This document shows, piece by piece, positions 12,645 to 25,008 of a stretch of 64,000 nucleotides of DNA (positions are counted from its first letter, which is position 1; the number at the start of each line of letters is the position of its first letter). A program made the translations under genes and the position numbers. This DNA comes from Podospora pseudocomata (Eukaryota; Ascomycota; Sordariomycetes; Sordariales; Podosporaceae): positions 3,720,001 through 3,784,000 of the forward strand of contig NW_026946363.1 in the NCBI RefSeq assembly GCF_035222375.1, written 5' to 3'. The notes beneath the pieces were generated by a model that was not told where the DNA came from, did no database searches, and saw nothing but the letters and a program-made list of their open reading frames with translations.

Positions 12645-14315
12645 ATGTCGCTCGATCCACCGACGTATCTGGCCTCGCTGCAAAGCAACATCCGTCAGCG
12701 GCCGATTCCCTGGGATGGCGCCGTGCGCGCAGGAACCCTGACCGAAGAGCAGCTCGCTCGCATCCGCTCCGTCGATAAGGTCAAGAAAGACGTGCGCAAA
12801 CAGACAATCGAGTCCGATCTGGAGGGATATAGCGCCCTGTTCGTGGGAGGATCAGGGAAGAAGAGTGTGTTGGAATTGGCCGCCAAGCGCCAGGATGTGG
12901 TCCAGTATATCCTCGTCCTCCTGAACGACCTCCTCACAAGTATGTCGTCCTTTCCCACGCCGAGCCATCACAGCTTCCCATGTGAAATCTGATGGCCCCT
13001 TCTTTCCGTGGCAGAAAGCAACTCCTCCCGGACGATGCCCGACATGGATTCTGTCATCTTTCAGAACTGTACCCTGTATTGCAAAGTGCTCTAGCTAACC
13101 TAGAATCCATCTTGCTAGCCGTCCCCGCGCTCTCCAAAGCACTTGCTAAGACTGGCGATCCCTACCAACATTTCATTCCTCTTCTCGGCCACAGAACTGT
13201 AACCGACGATCCGATCCCGCTTCTGACCTCGACTGTGCTCGTCAGTCTCATGGCTGGTTCCAGAGACGAGTCCCAGGCCGCCTCCAAGGCCCTCCCCCTC
13301 ATCTACAGTTATCTCTCGTCCCTCACAACGAATTCCGACGCAGGTCTTCAGGATATCGGTGTGCAAGAGTACTCATCACTTTTGTATGGTCGTGTTCCCA
13401 GGGCGCAGTTTTGGGAGCAGCGGAGCGAGACTGTGGCCCCCCTGGTAAAGATTCTACGAGCGGCAGCGGGTATTGGCAGCGGTGGTGACGCCACGGCCAG
13501 CCTCTGGAGTGGGACAACGAATCCCTCTAGAAGCGGCTTTGAGGGCTCTCTCGGTGGAGGGGTCGGTCTTCAGTTGCTTTACCATGTGCTGTTAGTCATC
13601 TGGCAGCTCAGCTTTGAGGCTGCCGATATTGGCGACGATCTCAACAAGTAAGGCGATGCCTGTCTGTCACATGTTGTTCGGTAGTGCTAACTGACCCAGG
13701 GAATACGACTTCATCGCTCTTTACACCCAGCTTCTCCGACTCTCCCCCAAGGAGAAGACCACCCGCCTACTCCTCTCCACCCTCCTCAACATCCTCACCG
13801 CTAATCAAAACACGCTGCTTGCCATCGCAGTACTTGCCCGCCTCCCAACCCTTTTGGAGACCCTCAAAACGAGACAGTTCAACGACCCCGATCTGAGAGA
13901 AGATCTGGACCGGCTCCGCGAGCTGCTCGAGGAGTACACCAAAACCAAGACCACCTTTGACGAGTATGTAGGCGAAGTCAACTCTGGCCGTCTGCACTGG
14001 TCCCCACCCCACCGCAACACAGTTTTCTGGGCCGAGAACGCCCGCAAGATTCTAGACTACGAGAACGGCGCGCTTATCCGCAAGCTGGTGGATATTATGA
14101 AGCAGCCGTGGGAGGACGACAAATCGGTGCTGGCGATTGCGTGCAATGATGTTGGGTGTTTGGTGCGTGAGGTGCCCGAGAAGAGGGGCCAGCTGGAGAA
14201 ACTTGGTTTAAAGACGAGGGTGATGGAGCTGATGGGGGAGGCGGACGAGAATGTACGGTGGGAAAGTTTGCGTGCCTTGGGTGGTTGGTTGCAGTACAGC
14301 TTTGATACGAAATAG
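12645..14315 (+). CDS. vma13: V-type ATPase subunit H (Vma13)
   Basis: Regulatory V1-sector subunit needed for activity of the vacuolar proton pump. Exons 12645-12939, 13119-13647 and 13700-14315 encode 479 aa, essentially the length of yeast Vma13. The N-terminus MSLDPPTYLASLQSNIRQR and the internal strings ALAKTGDPYQHFIPLLGH and LHWSPPHRNTVFWAENARK are characteristic of subunit H. Its C-terminal domain runs from about residue 350. Intron 1 (179 bp, branch gctaac) and intron 2 (52 bp, branch gctaac) are GT-AG. Intron 1 joins LLNDLLT to TVPALSKAL. A longer open frame across the end of intron 1 is a shadow. The acylphosphatase gene follows on the same strand. Confidence 0.95.
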
Positions 14316-14709
14316 GGGGAGGTTGAATTGTGGTGTATGTTGAGTTGAGGGCGAGCATTGGGCAACGGGCAAGGGGTTTTTTAGACCGGCTTTTTTTTAG
14401 CTTCATCATGAATGTACTGAATGCACCTGTATACCTGCCGTGTTTGTTTGTTGGTAGTCATCTGATTGACATGATAAGAGGGGTGAGTTGTTGAAAGAAA
14501 GGGGGGATATCCCTTATCTTATCGGAGCTCTCATCTGCATCTAAGTCATGTCTTGGCCGGTGACATCACTAGCCTCATTTCCATTCTTTATCGATTAGAC
14601 ATTGCTCTACACACCTAAATTGATTGAGTTACTCGAATCTACATAGCAGTGTTGCTAGTAAAAGACGAAAAAACAATCAGAAAAATAAGAGAAATCTAGA
14701 TTTCTTAAA
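14316..14709. other. intergenic, vma13 to acylphosphatase
   Basis: A short tandem-gene spacer with AT-rich sequence before the acylphosphatase ATG. Nothing else was recognised. Confidence 0.5.
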
Positions 14710-15326
14710 ATGGTTAAAAGAGTAAGTTCGTCCCGTCTTATCATCTGGGCGTGAGTGATGGAGGGGTCAGTCTCCCCACCTTGTCTGGCCTCGCCCTGTC
14801 TGTCTCTCTCATATCAAAGGTCTGGCTAACACGATGATGATGGTTCTTAGGTTTATTTCCTCGCTCATGGGGGGATGGTGCAAGGTTGGTTAATATACCA
14901 TGCCGCCCGATTACTGTAGTAGATATTGTCCGGTTAACACGGTTATTTCCTTTTTTTTTTTTGGGAAATGAACAGGAGTTGGATTTCGGTATGTTTCTTT
15001 TTTTTCTTTCTCGACTTGGCTTCCTCTTATCACCCCCCCACCCCCCGTAGTGTCTGCTACAAAAAGATTTCGAATAGCTGGAAGCTGATATATACATCCA
15101 TGGTAGATACTTCACCCGCGCCCGCGCAGCCGAGCACAAGCTCACCGGCTGGGTCCGAAACACATACAACAACAAGGTCGAGGGCGAGGCTCAGGGGGCG
15201 GAGGACGCCCTCTCCAAGTTCCTCAAAGAGGTGGACAAGGGGCCGAGAGGCTCCCAGGTTGTCAAACTCGACAAGGAGGATCGGGATGTGGTGGAGGGAG
15301 AGGAGGGTTTTGAGATTCGTCGCTGA
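14710..15326 (+). CDS. acylphosphatase, four exons including a 13-nt microexon
   Basis: Small enzyme that hydrolyses acyl phosphates such as 1,3-bisphosphoglycerate. Exons are 14710-14721 (12 nt), 14851-14884 (34 nt), 14976-14988 (13 nt) and 15107-15326, giving 92 aa, the normal family size. The spliced protein reads MVKRVYFLAHGGMVQGVGFR and then YFTRARAAEHKLTGWVRNTY, which is the acylphosphatase signature. Arg20 of VGFR and Asn38 of WVRN are the expected catalytic pair. The Arg20 codon is itself split by intron 3. Introns are 91-129 bp; the second uses a weaker gttggt donor but has a ggttaac branch. The 3' exon is open in a frame that no single long ORF covers, so this gene is easily missed. 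Confidence 0.9.
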
Positions 15327-15781
15327 TCAAAACAAATACAACACCCCACCCACCCAATCTTGCGCGCCTATAGACGAGACCTATAGAGAGAGAGGGCAGA
15401 ATAATCAAGACAACACCCAATTCAAAAGATCGACCCACGCTTTATTGTTGTGTTTTGTGATGCTACTACTATCTTCATGTTTGCTACCGCTCACTGGATA
15501 TCTCTCATCATTCGCTCCTCTTGTCTAAGTAACCTAGCCTCGTCTGTTCCTGTATATATATGTAACTTCGTTAACATCTCTTCTTTTTTCTTTCCCTTAA
15601 ACTAACCTATATCCCACCATTGCCGCCCCCATTAACCAACCTGTCAAGTTCCCTACCACGCCATGCCCGCCCAGTTCATCCATGTGACAAAAAACGCAAT
15701 GCTTTCACAAAACAATTATATCCTCCTTCATGTCTTCTACCAGTACCTCAATGTTTCTCTCCTAACTCAACAAACATCCAA
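15327..15781. other. convergent 3' region
   Basis: Gene-free sequence between the acylphosphatase and the facing DUF726 gene. It is pyrimidine-rich with no coding signal. Confidence 0.55.
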
Positions 15782-15960
15782 TTACGCAAAAGTCATCTCA
15801 ATCTCCTTCTCCTTCCCAAAATCATCGTCCTCGTAGTCCGCCCAGGGATCCGCCAACGCGATATTCGGGAGGGTTTGCGAGCCTCTCAGTTCCGGGCGGG
15901 GTGGCTCATGGCTGTTGTTATTATTGATGCCGCTGTAGTCCATTCCCCTACTCGTTGACG

Positions 15961-16001
<41 letters not shown>

Positions 16002-19000
16002 ATTGTTGTTATTGCCGCGGTCGGCGAGGAAGACTTGCGATCATCAATCCCAGTATCAAACGTCATTTGTATCCCATCATCATCGTCCCCAAATCCACCA
16101 CCGCCACCATACGCCGGGTAATAGCCACTGTCTTGCTTGCCGCCGCCCACAGAGATGCTAGAGTACCCCTGATACGCCGGTGGTGATGCCGCCGAGCGGT
16201 ACTCATCCGATCCCCCATTCCTGCTCGGAGACCCAAACCCAGACGGAACAGCATCATAACTCTTGCTCTCCCTCAAACTGTCCCCCCTAGTCCGTGACGA
16301 ATCCAGCTTCATAGGCGGCAGCGTACTCTTAATCTCCTTCACCTGCAGCACCTCCTCATCCACGCTCTGACCATTCTGCTTGCTGCTGGCCGCCTCCTTA
16401 GCCAGCTCGGCACGAATAGCGTCCACGTCAAACAACACTCCATGGTTATTCCCCTCCTTGTCCTCCGTCTTGCCGCTAGACTTTGCACCACCCGTCTTGG
16501 AAGAATCCTCATACACCTCCCACTCCTGCTTCTGCAGCTTCTGCTTCCTGCCAAACAAGCTAAACCGATTCTTCTTCTCATTCGACTTCCCCTCCCTCTC
16601 CAGCTCTTTTCTCGCCTCCTCGATCTCGTTGATGAGCTCGCGCTGCCGTTCCTGGTGGTTATCCGGGTCTGGGTCTTCGATTTCGGTGAACTCGTCGCTC
16701 TCCACCAACCACCCGCACTCACGAAGCAAACGGGGCATAGCGGTACGGTAATACATATGTCCGACAACCCATTCAGACACATCCATGTTTTCAAGCCCAG
16801 GGATGCCCTCAATCGGCGCCAGCCCTGCGACGTGCCTGATGCCGCCGTTGGTCAGGCGGAACAGGTACCCAAGAATCCAGTCATTTCTGTTGTATCCGCT
16901 GACGAAGCGCCCTGACACCACCGAGCGAGCCCGCAGGTACTCGTCGGCGTTGACGACGATGGGGCTTCCAAACAGGTAGACATTTTGCACCAGGCCGAAG
17001 GCGCCCTTTTTGGCGAGCTCCTTCAAGCAAGAGAAGATGACGCGGCTGCCGAGGGAGTACCCGACCAGTGTCACGGGACGAGTACCCAAGTTGCGGTCAA
17101 TGAGCGAATCTGCCAGAATGAGACCGGCCATGTTGGCACGGTCGAGAGACACGGTCCATGGGTTGTCGATCAGATAGGAGAGCTTGGTGAGAATGACAGG
17201 GATCTGGAGACCAGACATCAGGGCTGCCAGGAACGTGCTGGCAAGGACCTGCTGAAGACCTTGTGTGAGAGCCTACATCACCTGTGTCAGCAGAGATTTC
17301 CCCCCTTCTCCTGCTTTTGCTAAACATACCTCTGTTGCCAGAATGTTGATGGTGTCACCCATACTGGTCAACATTTCCGGCTCCCACAACACCGAGTATA
17401 TATCACCCATGACTGGGTCTACAGTACTAAACGGCAACCGGACGTCGTCGACCTTGCCCGTCATCCATCCGGAGACAGTGACGATGAGGTTCACTCTCTT
17501 GTTGTTGTTCAGCGGTCTGTACTCGAAAGTCTTGACAGCTCCGGTTCTCCGGTTAGCAGCTCTGACACCAACAATGCTTCCCGACGCCGCTGCAGTCGAC
17601 GTGATGATAGCAGCACCTCCAACGCCACTAAGAAACGCGGTTGTCCCACCGACACCAATCGCCGAAAACCCCATTGCTAGACCGGTACCGATCATAGGAG
17701 CCGCCAATCCCGCAGATAACCCAATAATCAAGCCGCCGCCAACCGTAGCAAGGCCCATCATGGCATAGCGCTTTGTCAAAGCGCGCTGCCGGCGATTTTC
17801 CATGTGCTCTGTTTCATCCCAGTTCTCCTTTTCAGCGCTCTGTTGCATTTCCAGCGCATCCGTCACCTTCTTCTCGAATCTGCAAATATCGAGCCAGCTG
17901 ATTTCCAAGTCCTTCGCCACCCTTTCCAGCAGCACCCTGGCCCTCGAATCGTAGATGGAGTCCGCAATCAGCACAAGGAACAGATCACACAGAACCGTCC
18001 ACCTGATGTCGATATCAATCTTTTGCGCCGTCGACATCTGAGAGGGCACCTGGACAGGCTCAGCGAGCTCCGATTCGTTGTTACTCGAGTACGGCGGTGG
18101 AGGTTCTGCATTGTCGTCCGAGTTGGTGGTGACGAGCGAAGCAGCACGGGAAGGCCTCGAGCTGGTCGACGTCCATTTCTCCTTCTCCTCCGCCATTGGG
18201 TTCTTCACACGAGCGTTCGCCATCAAAACAGGCGTCAAGTCTGCTGGAATGACCCCATGGGCGCTCAACTGTTCAATCATGACCTGCTCATCCGAACTGA
18301 TATCCATGTGCGAATACAGTCGAATCATCATCTTCTGGCTCCACATTTGCATGCTCTCTGCAGCCGTGGCGACATGCTTTTTGCTCTTGGACGAGACTCC
18401 GATAGACTCCTCCACTGTCTTGACCATGGCTGAGAGCTCCAGTCTGGTAAGGCCTACATATGCGATTCTCTGACCCTCTGTCAGCAAACCCTTGGTGGCT
18501 TGCAACTGGCTGACAGCGTCGCGCTGGTTTTCCTCATCCTCCGTGATACTGGTTCCAGCGGCGTCGCGGCCTTGAAATAGGTACTGTGTGTTCTCGTCCA
18601 TGCTAGTCGCAGATTCGGCATCGTCGTCTACCAAGACTTTGGTATACCCTTTGCCAGCTCCACCCAAATTGCCATAGCCGTATTTTTGGTCGTCATCCTC
18701 TTCGTGGTATTCCTTAGCGATGAGCCTGTTATCATCGTCGTAGATATCATACGGAGCATAGGCAGGCATGGTTTGCCACCCATCGTCGTCACCTTGTACC
18801 TTTTCAGGCTGCTTGGCAGTGAGCTGCTGATGCGAGTACTCTGAGGCTTCAGCGGGCATGTTTGCGACGCTCGACTTGTTCCTCTGGTGGCCTTGTGGGT
18901 TCTTGGTCTCCTGGACAGCCTGATCCACTGTCTCGTTCTTCGTCCTCTCTGAATCTTCTTCTCCACCCTTGATAGCGGCAGGCTCGGAATCGAGTCCGGT

Positions 19001-19489
19001 GGAGGTTTGTGCTGATGTTCCTGTTGGGGTCGTTTTGCTGCTCTGCTCCAACTCCTTTGAGAATGTGACCGACGATGCACCAGGTTCCTTCTTCTTTTCA
19101 TCCACGCCCCTCCGCTGGGAAACAGCATCCTTGAACTCATCGTCGCTGCCTGATTCTTCCCCATTCCTAATGCCGTCCGACTTTGCTTTTGTGGACCCCG
19201 CAACAGACTGACCTGCCTTCCTTCCATTCTCTATGCGCCACAGACCGTCATCTTGCACGGTTGTCGCGCCCATCTGTGGACTCTTGGATCCATTCGCACT
19301 TGTTGCGACATCCCCGCCATCGCTTCCCTCGCTCATTTCAATCGGTGGCGGGACATACTTTCTTATCGGCAATCCAAAGTCGTCGAGCTCGACAGCTGGT
19401 TTCGAAGCTGGCGGCGCATCTTTCGTGGTCGTCGTTGGGGACGGGCCGTTCTGGTCGTTACCAGCAGAGGGCCCGTCAACTCCCGGCAT
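15782..19489 (-). CDS. DUF726 (TMCO4-like) alpha/beta-hydrolase membrane protein
   Basis: Large protein of the DUF726/TMCO4 family, to which yeast YFL034W belongs. The exact role is unknown, although a hydrolase fold is expected. Exons 19489-17330 and 17272-15782 encode 1216 aa, with one 57-bp intron. The first 400 residues are acidic and disordered. A Gly/Ala-rich hydrophobic region (GGLIIGLSAGLAAP and following) lies at about 610-660 and should be membrane-embedded. The hydrolase core follows, with the nucleophile elbow GYSLGSRV and Ser793. After that come a charged coiled stretch (about 900-960) and a low-complexity tail with a run of about 15 Thr encoded by a trinucleotide repeat. The intron restores the reading ILATE-ALTQGLQQV. 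Confidence 0.88.
15958..16013. repeat. GTT/AAC trinucleotide microsatellite inside DUF726 gene
   Basis: A nearly pure TTG/GTT run, with two TAT interruptions near its end. Read on the minus strand it encodes a poly-threonine tract in the C-terminal tail of the DUF726 protein. Confidence 0.95.
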
Positions 19490-20728
19490 GGCTGGTTCAG
19501 GGGGGCGGGTTAAACGGGTACAGAATCAAATCGTGATCGACGGTGATATTCGGAAGAGGAGTCGCAAACGCGTACAACTGCCAAAACTTTTGGACACGTG
19601 AGAGGGTTGATCGGGGGTGTTGTGTATTCTCGGTAGAACAAAGTCGTCTTTGTTTCAATCGGGAGCTGCGGGAGCGGACGGACGAGTCGAGGCAACTCAA
19701 GATGGGAGGTCAAGTTAAAGTTGCACGCACCCTGAATTAGTGCCCGTTCATCAAACACAGGGGCTGACAGGGGGCCCTTTAGTCTTTTATTTTCTCGATG
19801 ACGGAACGGGGTCGCGTCACGTCAGCAACCTGTCTGGGGGGCTGTTTCGTTTCTCTTCCCTCTGGGTACGCCAACCGTGAATGAGGCCCAGAAGAGGGAT
19901 CTCCAATTACAGATCGAACTGGAAGGTTGGAAAGAAGTCAACAAGAGGAAATCTCATGAGCTTTTCGAAAATTTGTTGAACAGACAAATGCGAGCCCAAG
20001 ACGACACACGGCAAGACGGTTGCAGCTTGGGTCTCACTTGGCATTTCCGATAAGACAGGCGCAGAATTTTGGTGGGGTTGGCTCTGTCCCACCACTGAGC
20101 GAACAGCGTCGAACGACGCTAGAACTTCGCCGGTGACGACGCCTTCACATCGGGGCGGAGGTCGTCAGATGTCCATCCACCCCACGGCCCATTTGGCGGG
20201 TTTGCACTTGGCTGCAGCGCGCATGCAGCGTATCAATTCCCCGTTTCCTGCCATAGGCGGCATCCAAAAGCTTGTTAAGATGAAAATGTAACAGATTGAT
20301 ATATCTCACGAACAAGTACGAGCACTTGACGGGACGGGGGGGGTTTATACGTGTACTGAATCTGGCTGCATTCTAGACCTGCCAGATCCCAACGGCTCAG
20401 CAGCCGACTTCGACGAACTGCGCCATCCTGTTGACCAACACTGACCGTGCATCATCCTCTTGCGTAGACAGGCCGGTGTACATCCGGTGCTTCCGCTTCC
20501 GCAGTCCCCCATTCAACTCCGGTTGACATGTCACCCTGAGCCATATGCCATTCACACACAAACTAGCACGTGCTCCAGACGCCAAATACAACTGTTATTA
20601 TGCTAGCATCTATGCCAGCAAAACCCTAGTTAATACATCAAAGTCAATACATCTTTCGCCCATGTGATGCCAGAAGTCTATGTCAGCCACGGGCCTATTG
20701 CAGGCCTATACAGCCTGGCATCGTCCTC
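19490..20728. other. intergenic, DUF726 gene to utp23
   Basis: A 1.2-kb spacer upstream of the DUF726 gene and downstream of utp23. An AAAACCCTAG telobox-like string lies at about 20630-20639. No coding content was recognised. Confidence 0.5.
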
Positions 20729-21673
20729 TTAGTCCTGCATATCTGCACCCGCGATCGCAGCATCAACCGCGGCCGAGATCTCCTTATCACTAGCGCCCTT
20801 ACCAGTCGTAGCCTTTTTCCTTCTTTTCCTTTTGGCCTTGTGCTCGCCCGCTACCTCCGCAGCCGGCGCTTCTGTCTCCTCTTTCCTAGGCCTTTGCTCC
20901 TTCTGCCCATCCGTGACCTTCTTTGCCTTTTTGACCGCTAATGGGTTCGGTTCCTTCTTGCCGTAGTTCTTCTTCTTCTTCGGCTTGTCGTCCTCACGCT
21001 GTGTCGAACTCTTACCCTTTTCCTTATCATCCTCCTCATCACTCCCAGACTGATCCTCATCATCCTCTCTCTTCCTCTTATGCGTCCCTCTCGTAATACC
21101 GCTCATAAACCTACACCCAGTCAGCATTTCCATCACCACGCAAAAGAACTCCAGGGTCACATACTTGGCCTTCTCCTCCCGCTCCCTAACCTTCAAACTC
21201 GCCTCCGCCATCGGCTCCAAAATCAACACACTCCTCTTGACATACATCAACGGCGTCGGCACCACAGCCCTCAGCTTCTCCCTCAGCATCTCGTCCTGCG
21301 TCGCAACCACATACCGAAACTTGTTCTCGTTCCTCCTCTTCGGGTCCACCACCGCCATCACACACTCCCTCTCCGTCAGCGGGTCCTCGTCCATCAGGTG
21401 CCCGCACCTCCTCCTCTCAAAAGTCTTTGCCCGCTCAATCGCCGCCGCCACCCCCGGCTCCTTGTTCCGCGCGTACATGGCCCGGATGCAGCACTGCGTG
21501 ATCATCGGCTTGAGGCTCTTGGTCGACAGCGCCTTTTCGAACAAGGTCATCAGGTCCAGCTTCATCGTGTCGAGCACAATGTCGGACGTCATGAGGAGCT
21601 GGTAAGGCTCGCGGAAGCCGAGCATCTGGAAGGACCGCATCAGCTTCTTGTATTGCTTGGTGCGTTTGCCCAT
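20729..21673 (-). CDS. utp23: Utp23, PIN-domain small-subunit processome factor
   Basis: Nucleolar rRNA-processing protein of the Fcf1/Utp23 family, which acts in 18S rRNA maturation. Exons 21673-21165 and 21110-20729 encode 296 aa. The start MGKRTKQYKKLMRSFQMLGF is typical. The strings MITQCCIRAMYA, ERRRCGH, RYVVATQDEMLR and LILEPMAEAS follow in the PIN-like core (residues 1-170). The tail is very basic and acidic, rich in Lys/Arg. The 54-bp intron (gtatgt, branch gctgac, tgtag) has length 3n and no stop codon, so the unspliced frame also stays open and adds 18 residues. I splice it because the insert is hydrophobic and breaks EEKAK-FMSGITRGT. The upstream open frame before Met at 21673 is not protein-like. 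Confidence 0.92.
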   Translation of the reverse strand: MGKRTKQYKKLMRSFQMLGFREPYQLLMTSDIVLDTMKLDLMTLFEKALSTKSLKPMITQCCIRAMYARNKEPGVAAAIERAKTFERRRCGHLMDEDPLTERECVMAVVDPKRRNENKFRYVVATQDEMLREKLRAVVPTPLMYVKRSVLILEPMAEASLKVREREEKAKYVTLEFFCVVMEMLTGCRFMSGITRGTHKRKREDDEDQSGSDEEDDKEKGKSSTQREDDKPKKKKNYGKKEPNPLAVKKAKKVTDGQKEQRPRKEETEAPAAEVAGEHKAKRKRRKKATTGKGASDKEISAAVDAAIAGADMQD

Positions 21674-22432
21674 GGTGGTGAAATTGTTTGCCCGTCCGGA
21701 TCCGGATTTGCTAAGTGGTGGTTTGTGGTGAAAGGTTCGTGAACTGAGTGTAATTGACGGAACAGCAGAAAAAAAGTCGCTGGATATTGTGTCAGGCGTT
21801 GATGAGGTTGATGAAAAGAAAGGTTTATGAGATTGAGAAGCTTCATGAACTTTTGCTTGGCTCCCAAAAAAATTCCACAAGGCAAGAGCCCCACTTTGAT
21901 ACCTTGACGGCTGGTGGCCCAAGCTCCCAACATGGCTCCACTTTGGCTCTAAGATAACACTTTGAGGAAGTAATTGAGAATATCATAATGTTTGGCTGAT
22001 TTAGATACTTCAGTGCCTGCTATTCTATAGGATACTTCAGATACTGTAACTCGAGAAAACGCCAAACACCAAGCCCTCACCACCCGCCTTGCTTGCTGAC
22101 CTAGCACCATATCGAATCCTACCCTAACCCACGCATGTGAAAAAAAAAAACCCGAGGATCAAGCCGTATAGATATCTCCCTTCCAAAGCAGATCATGGAA
22201 AAGAAAAATCTCAAAACCCATCTCGTGAAAACCCCAATGCTTGGTTTCTTTGCCCGTTCAAGTCGTGCCATTTCCCATTACACAAACCAATCAATGCTCC
22301 ACACGATCGATCCCATCTTCGTTACACCATCCCGGCCTATTCAATGACAAGGCCCCCTTGATATCGAGTATCCAAGCCCTCGGCCCAGGATTAAAATGTT
22401 TCTTCCTTCGAATTTTTTCCATCTTCTTAAAA
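21674..22432. promoter_or_regulatory. utp23 upstream region with telobox
   Basis: Spacer between utp23 (upstream side) and the end of the PP2C gene. It contains ACCCTAACCC at 22121-22130, a telomere-repeat-like element about 450 bp from the utp23 start. No gene was recognised. Confidence 0.45.
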
Positions 22433-23894
22433 TCACCCCTTGTTCTTCCTGCACATCGCCGCAACAACACTGATATCATCAAGCTTTCCTACTCACAACC
22501 GTCAGCAACAATATCAACATCAACTCAACCCCCAAAGAACTTACCACCCCCACTAGCCAAACCCTCCTCGATGGCATGCTCCATAAACGGACTCTCCGCA
22601 AAAGGATCAAGAGCAATCACCTTCGCCGCCTCCTTCAGCTCCTCCGCCACAAACCCCATCATATCCTTCCCATCCTCCCCCTCCACAATCCCTTCCTCCC
22701 TCCCCTCCCCCCTCTCCCACCGTTCCACGCTCTCGCTAACCTTTTCCACAATCTCATGCGCCCACAGATTATCAATCACCCCGTCCGACATTGCGAGCAC
22801 CACATCCCCTTCCCGTATCGGTACCTCGTCCACCACGGCACAATTCACCGGCGTGTCCGGACTGTTCGTACCAAGCTGCCTAGGGCAATCAAACCAGTGC
22901 CACTGTTCCTTAGATTTAAACACCATTTCCCTCGTTGACGGGCGCACAACCATCACTTGCGAGTCTCCTATGTTGGTGACATACACCAGTGGTTCAGGGT
23001 CGCCCGTTTCGGAATTTTTCCGAAAGTGAAGCAGTGCGCCAGCCGCCGTGGTCGTTCCCTGCCAGTCGTTCGGTTCCGAAGTCGCCTCGACCGTTTGCTC
23101 GTACGCGTGCTGGAGGTAGGATACAGGATCGGGGTGGTAGTCTCTCTGGCTATGACTTGCCGCGTCTTGGAATATATTCGTCGCCCAGAAATGCAAGATT
23201 AACCGGGCCCAGAGACTGAATATGTTTGTCTGTCAGATTGGACTCCAAGAAAGCAAGTGGGTGAGAAAGAAAGAAAAAAATAAAAATCTAACCCAGCATG
23301 CCCCCTCGGCCTCATACTCCAAGCGCCCACCCCATCATTCGCGCAAATAAAGTACTTGCTCGCAAAAACAGCATCATCCCCATTGGTATACCCCTGAATC
23401 AAATGCCCATTCACATACACCTTCCTCCTATCCCGACTTCGATCATGCGTGCTAAGGGGATCACTAAACGACCCCGAAGGAGGCGACAAGAACGGCGGCG
23501 GGAACGGCCTTGGTGTTCTTTTGGCGAAGAGCCCAATCCCCGTGTCGAAACAAAACGGCAGTTTCGGGAAAACCGACGGGTCCAGTCTGCCGTCATCATC
23601 CAGCGGCAGCGGAGGTGGTGGTTCTTCGGAGGAAGATGCGGAGGAGGTAGATTCGGTCGTCGTCGCAACAGTCTCGCCAGCAATTGTGTCATTATTGTCC
23701 GTCGAATACAGCAACGGAGTTGCAGTCCGGAATGTCGCCCGCTGACTCGGCGTTGGCAGCGCCTCATGTAGCAATGTCGGAAACTTCGGACGAGGGGACC
23801 ATGGTGATCGCAGGACCAGGGCCGCCGGAACAGCCGCCCTCAATCGCGCGTGTGTTGTCGGGGCTTTGAGCAATCGGGGAGCTAGTCTTCTCAT
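22433..23894 (-). CDS. ptc7: mitochondrial PP2C-type phosphatase (Ptc7/Azr1-like)
   Basis: Metal-dependent Ser/Thr phosphatase, expected in mitochondria. Yeast Ptc7 acts on coenzyme Q biosynthesis. Exons 23894-23293, 23215-22545 and 22488-22433 encode 442 aa. The N-terminus MRRLAPRLLKAPTTHARLR is basic and lacks acids, like a mitochondrial presequence. PP2C motifs are ANDGVGAW, QGTTTAAGALL, NIGDSQVMV, MSDGVIDN and a final LDDISVVAAM. That last motif lies on a 56-nt terminal exon, and the open frame without splicing stops before it. Intron 1 joins GHAG to LWARLILHFWA. An upstream in-frame TTG at 23921 is not used here. The final exon places the last metal-binding Asp pair correctly. Confidence 0.92.
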
Positions 23895-25008
23895 TCCAGC
23901 GAGAGCGGCGCGCTGTCTCAATCAGCCGTGACGCTGGCGAGCAGCGAGCAGCATTCGAGATGTAATTGCAAGCTGTGCGAACGTGTTCGATCGAGGGGTG
24001 GGTTGGGTTCAATCCAAAAGGTTGGAAACGGGGAAGTGTACAACAGGTGGGCAGGGATGAGGGATGGTCGAAGGTCAAATGGAGCCTTGGGCTTATCTTA
24101 TCAAAGCGAACAAACGGTTTGAGGCTCGATGACATCCCAGTCGTCTTGGAGATGCAGGGCCCTTGTTGCGCTGTCGCCACACAAAAGCTTTGGTAAGGTA
24201 GCTGGCAAAGTGGGGCCGGTCCGGCAGCCGGGGACCGGACTCCGCACTAAGTGGGCTCTTACACACAGAATCGGCCCGGGGCTGCGATCCAACGGCCGCC
24301 CAAAGAGGCAAGAGTTGAAGATGTGTTCGTGCTTACTGGACAGCTGCTGCTCGGAATGTGGCTGACAGGCGAGTATCATAGCAATGGTGAAGAATCAGAG
24401 TGGTATCAGGCACCTAAACATTAGATGAACAGGACCATCGTTTACACAACCGATCTCAACATGTCACAGTGGTTCGACGGACTCTGGCAACAAGTTGAAC
24501 AGTTGAAACAAACTTATTATATCGGACCGTGTGGTATGAACGCCGCACAGCCGTACAACTAAGTACAACTAAAAAAGACCAAACGCCAAAGCAGCAATGA
24601 TAAAGTTGAATGTATGGATGAAAACCCGACCAACGCTAACCATAATGCTCCTGGCAATCTAGCCTTCCACTTTGCTCCCATCAACTGGCCATGTTCTGAA
24701 ACCACAACATCCACCCTTGAATCCAAGAAAAGAAAAACAACGCCGTGTGGCCCAAAAATCCAAAATTGTTGCCTGCTCTGGAAAAACTTTTTGAGTGTGT
24801 AAAAACCAAGCTAACTCGTAGGTATGAAATGTTGGGAAGCCCTGTCGTGATCTATCCTATCGTTATCTCAATAGAAAGAATGTCATCTGCTTGCATGAAC
24901 GTCGTTCAACCGTCAAACCCGTCCCCCGCCCTGTGGCTACTTGCAGCCTCAACTCGAGCCGCTATCCGACTCAAATGTCTTCACCAAATCTTTGACCTTG
25001 ACCCTCTT
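23895..25008. other. intergenic, PP2C gene to PH-domain gene
   Basis: A 1.1-kb spacer between two minus-strand genes. No protein-like frame or RNA gene was recognised. Confidence 0.5.
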
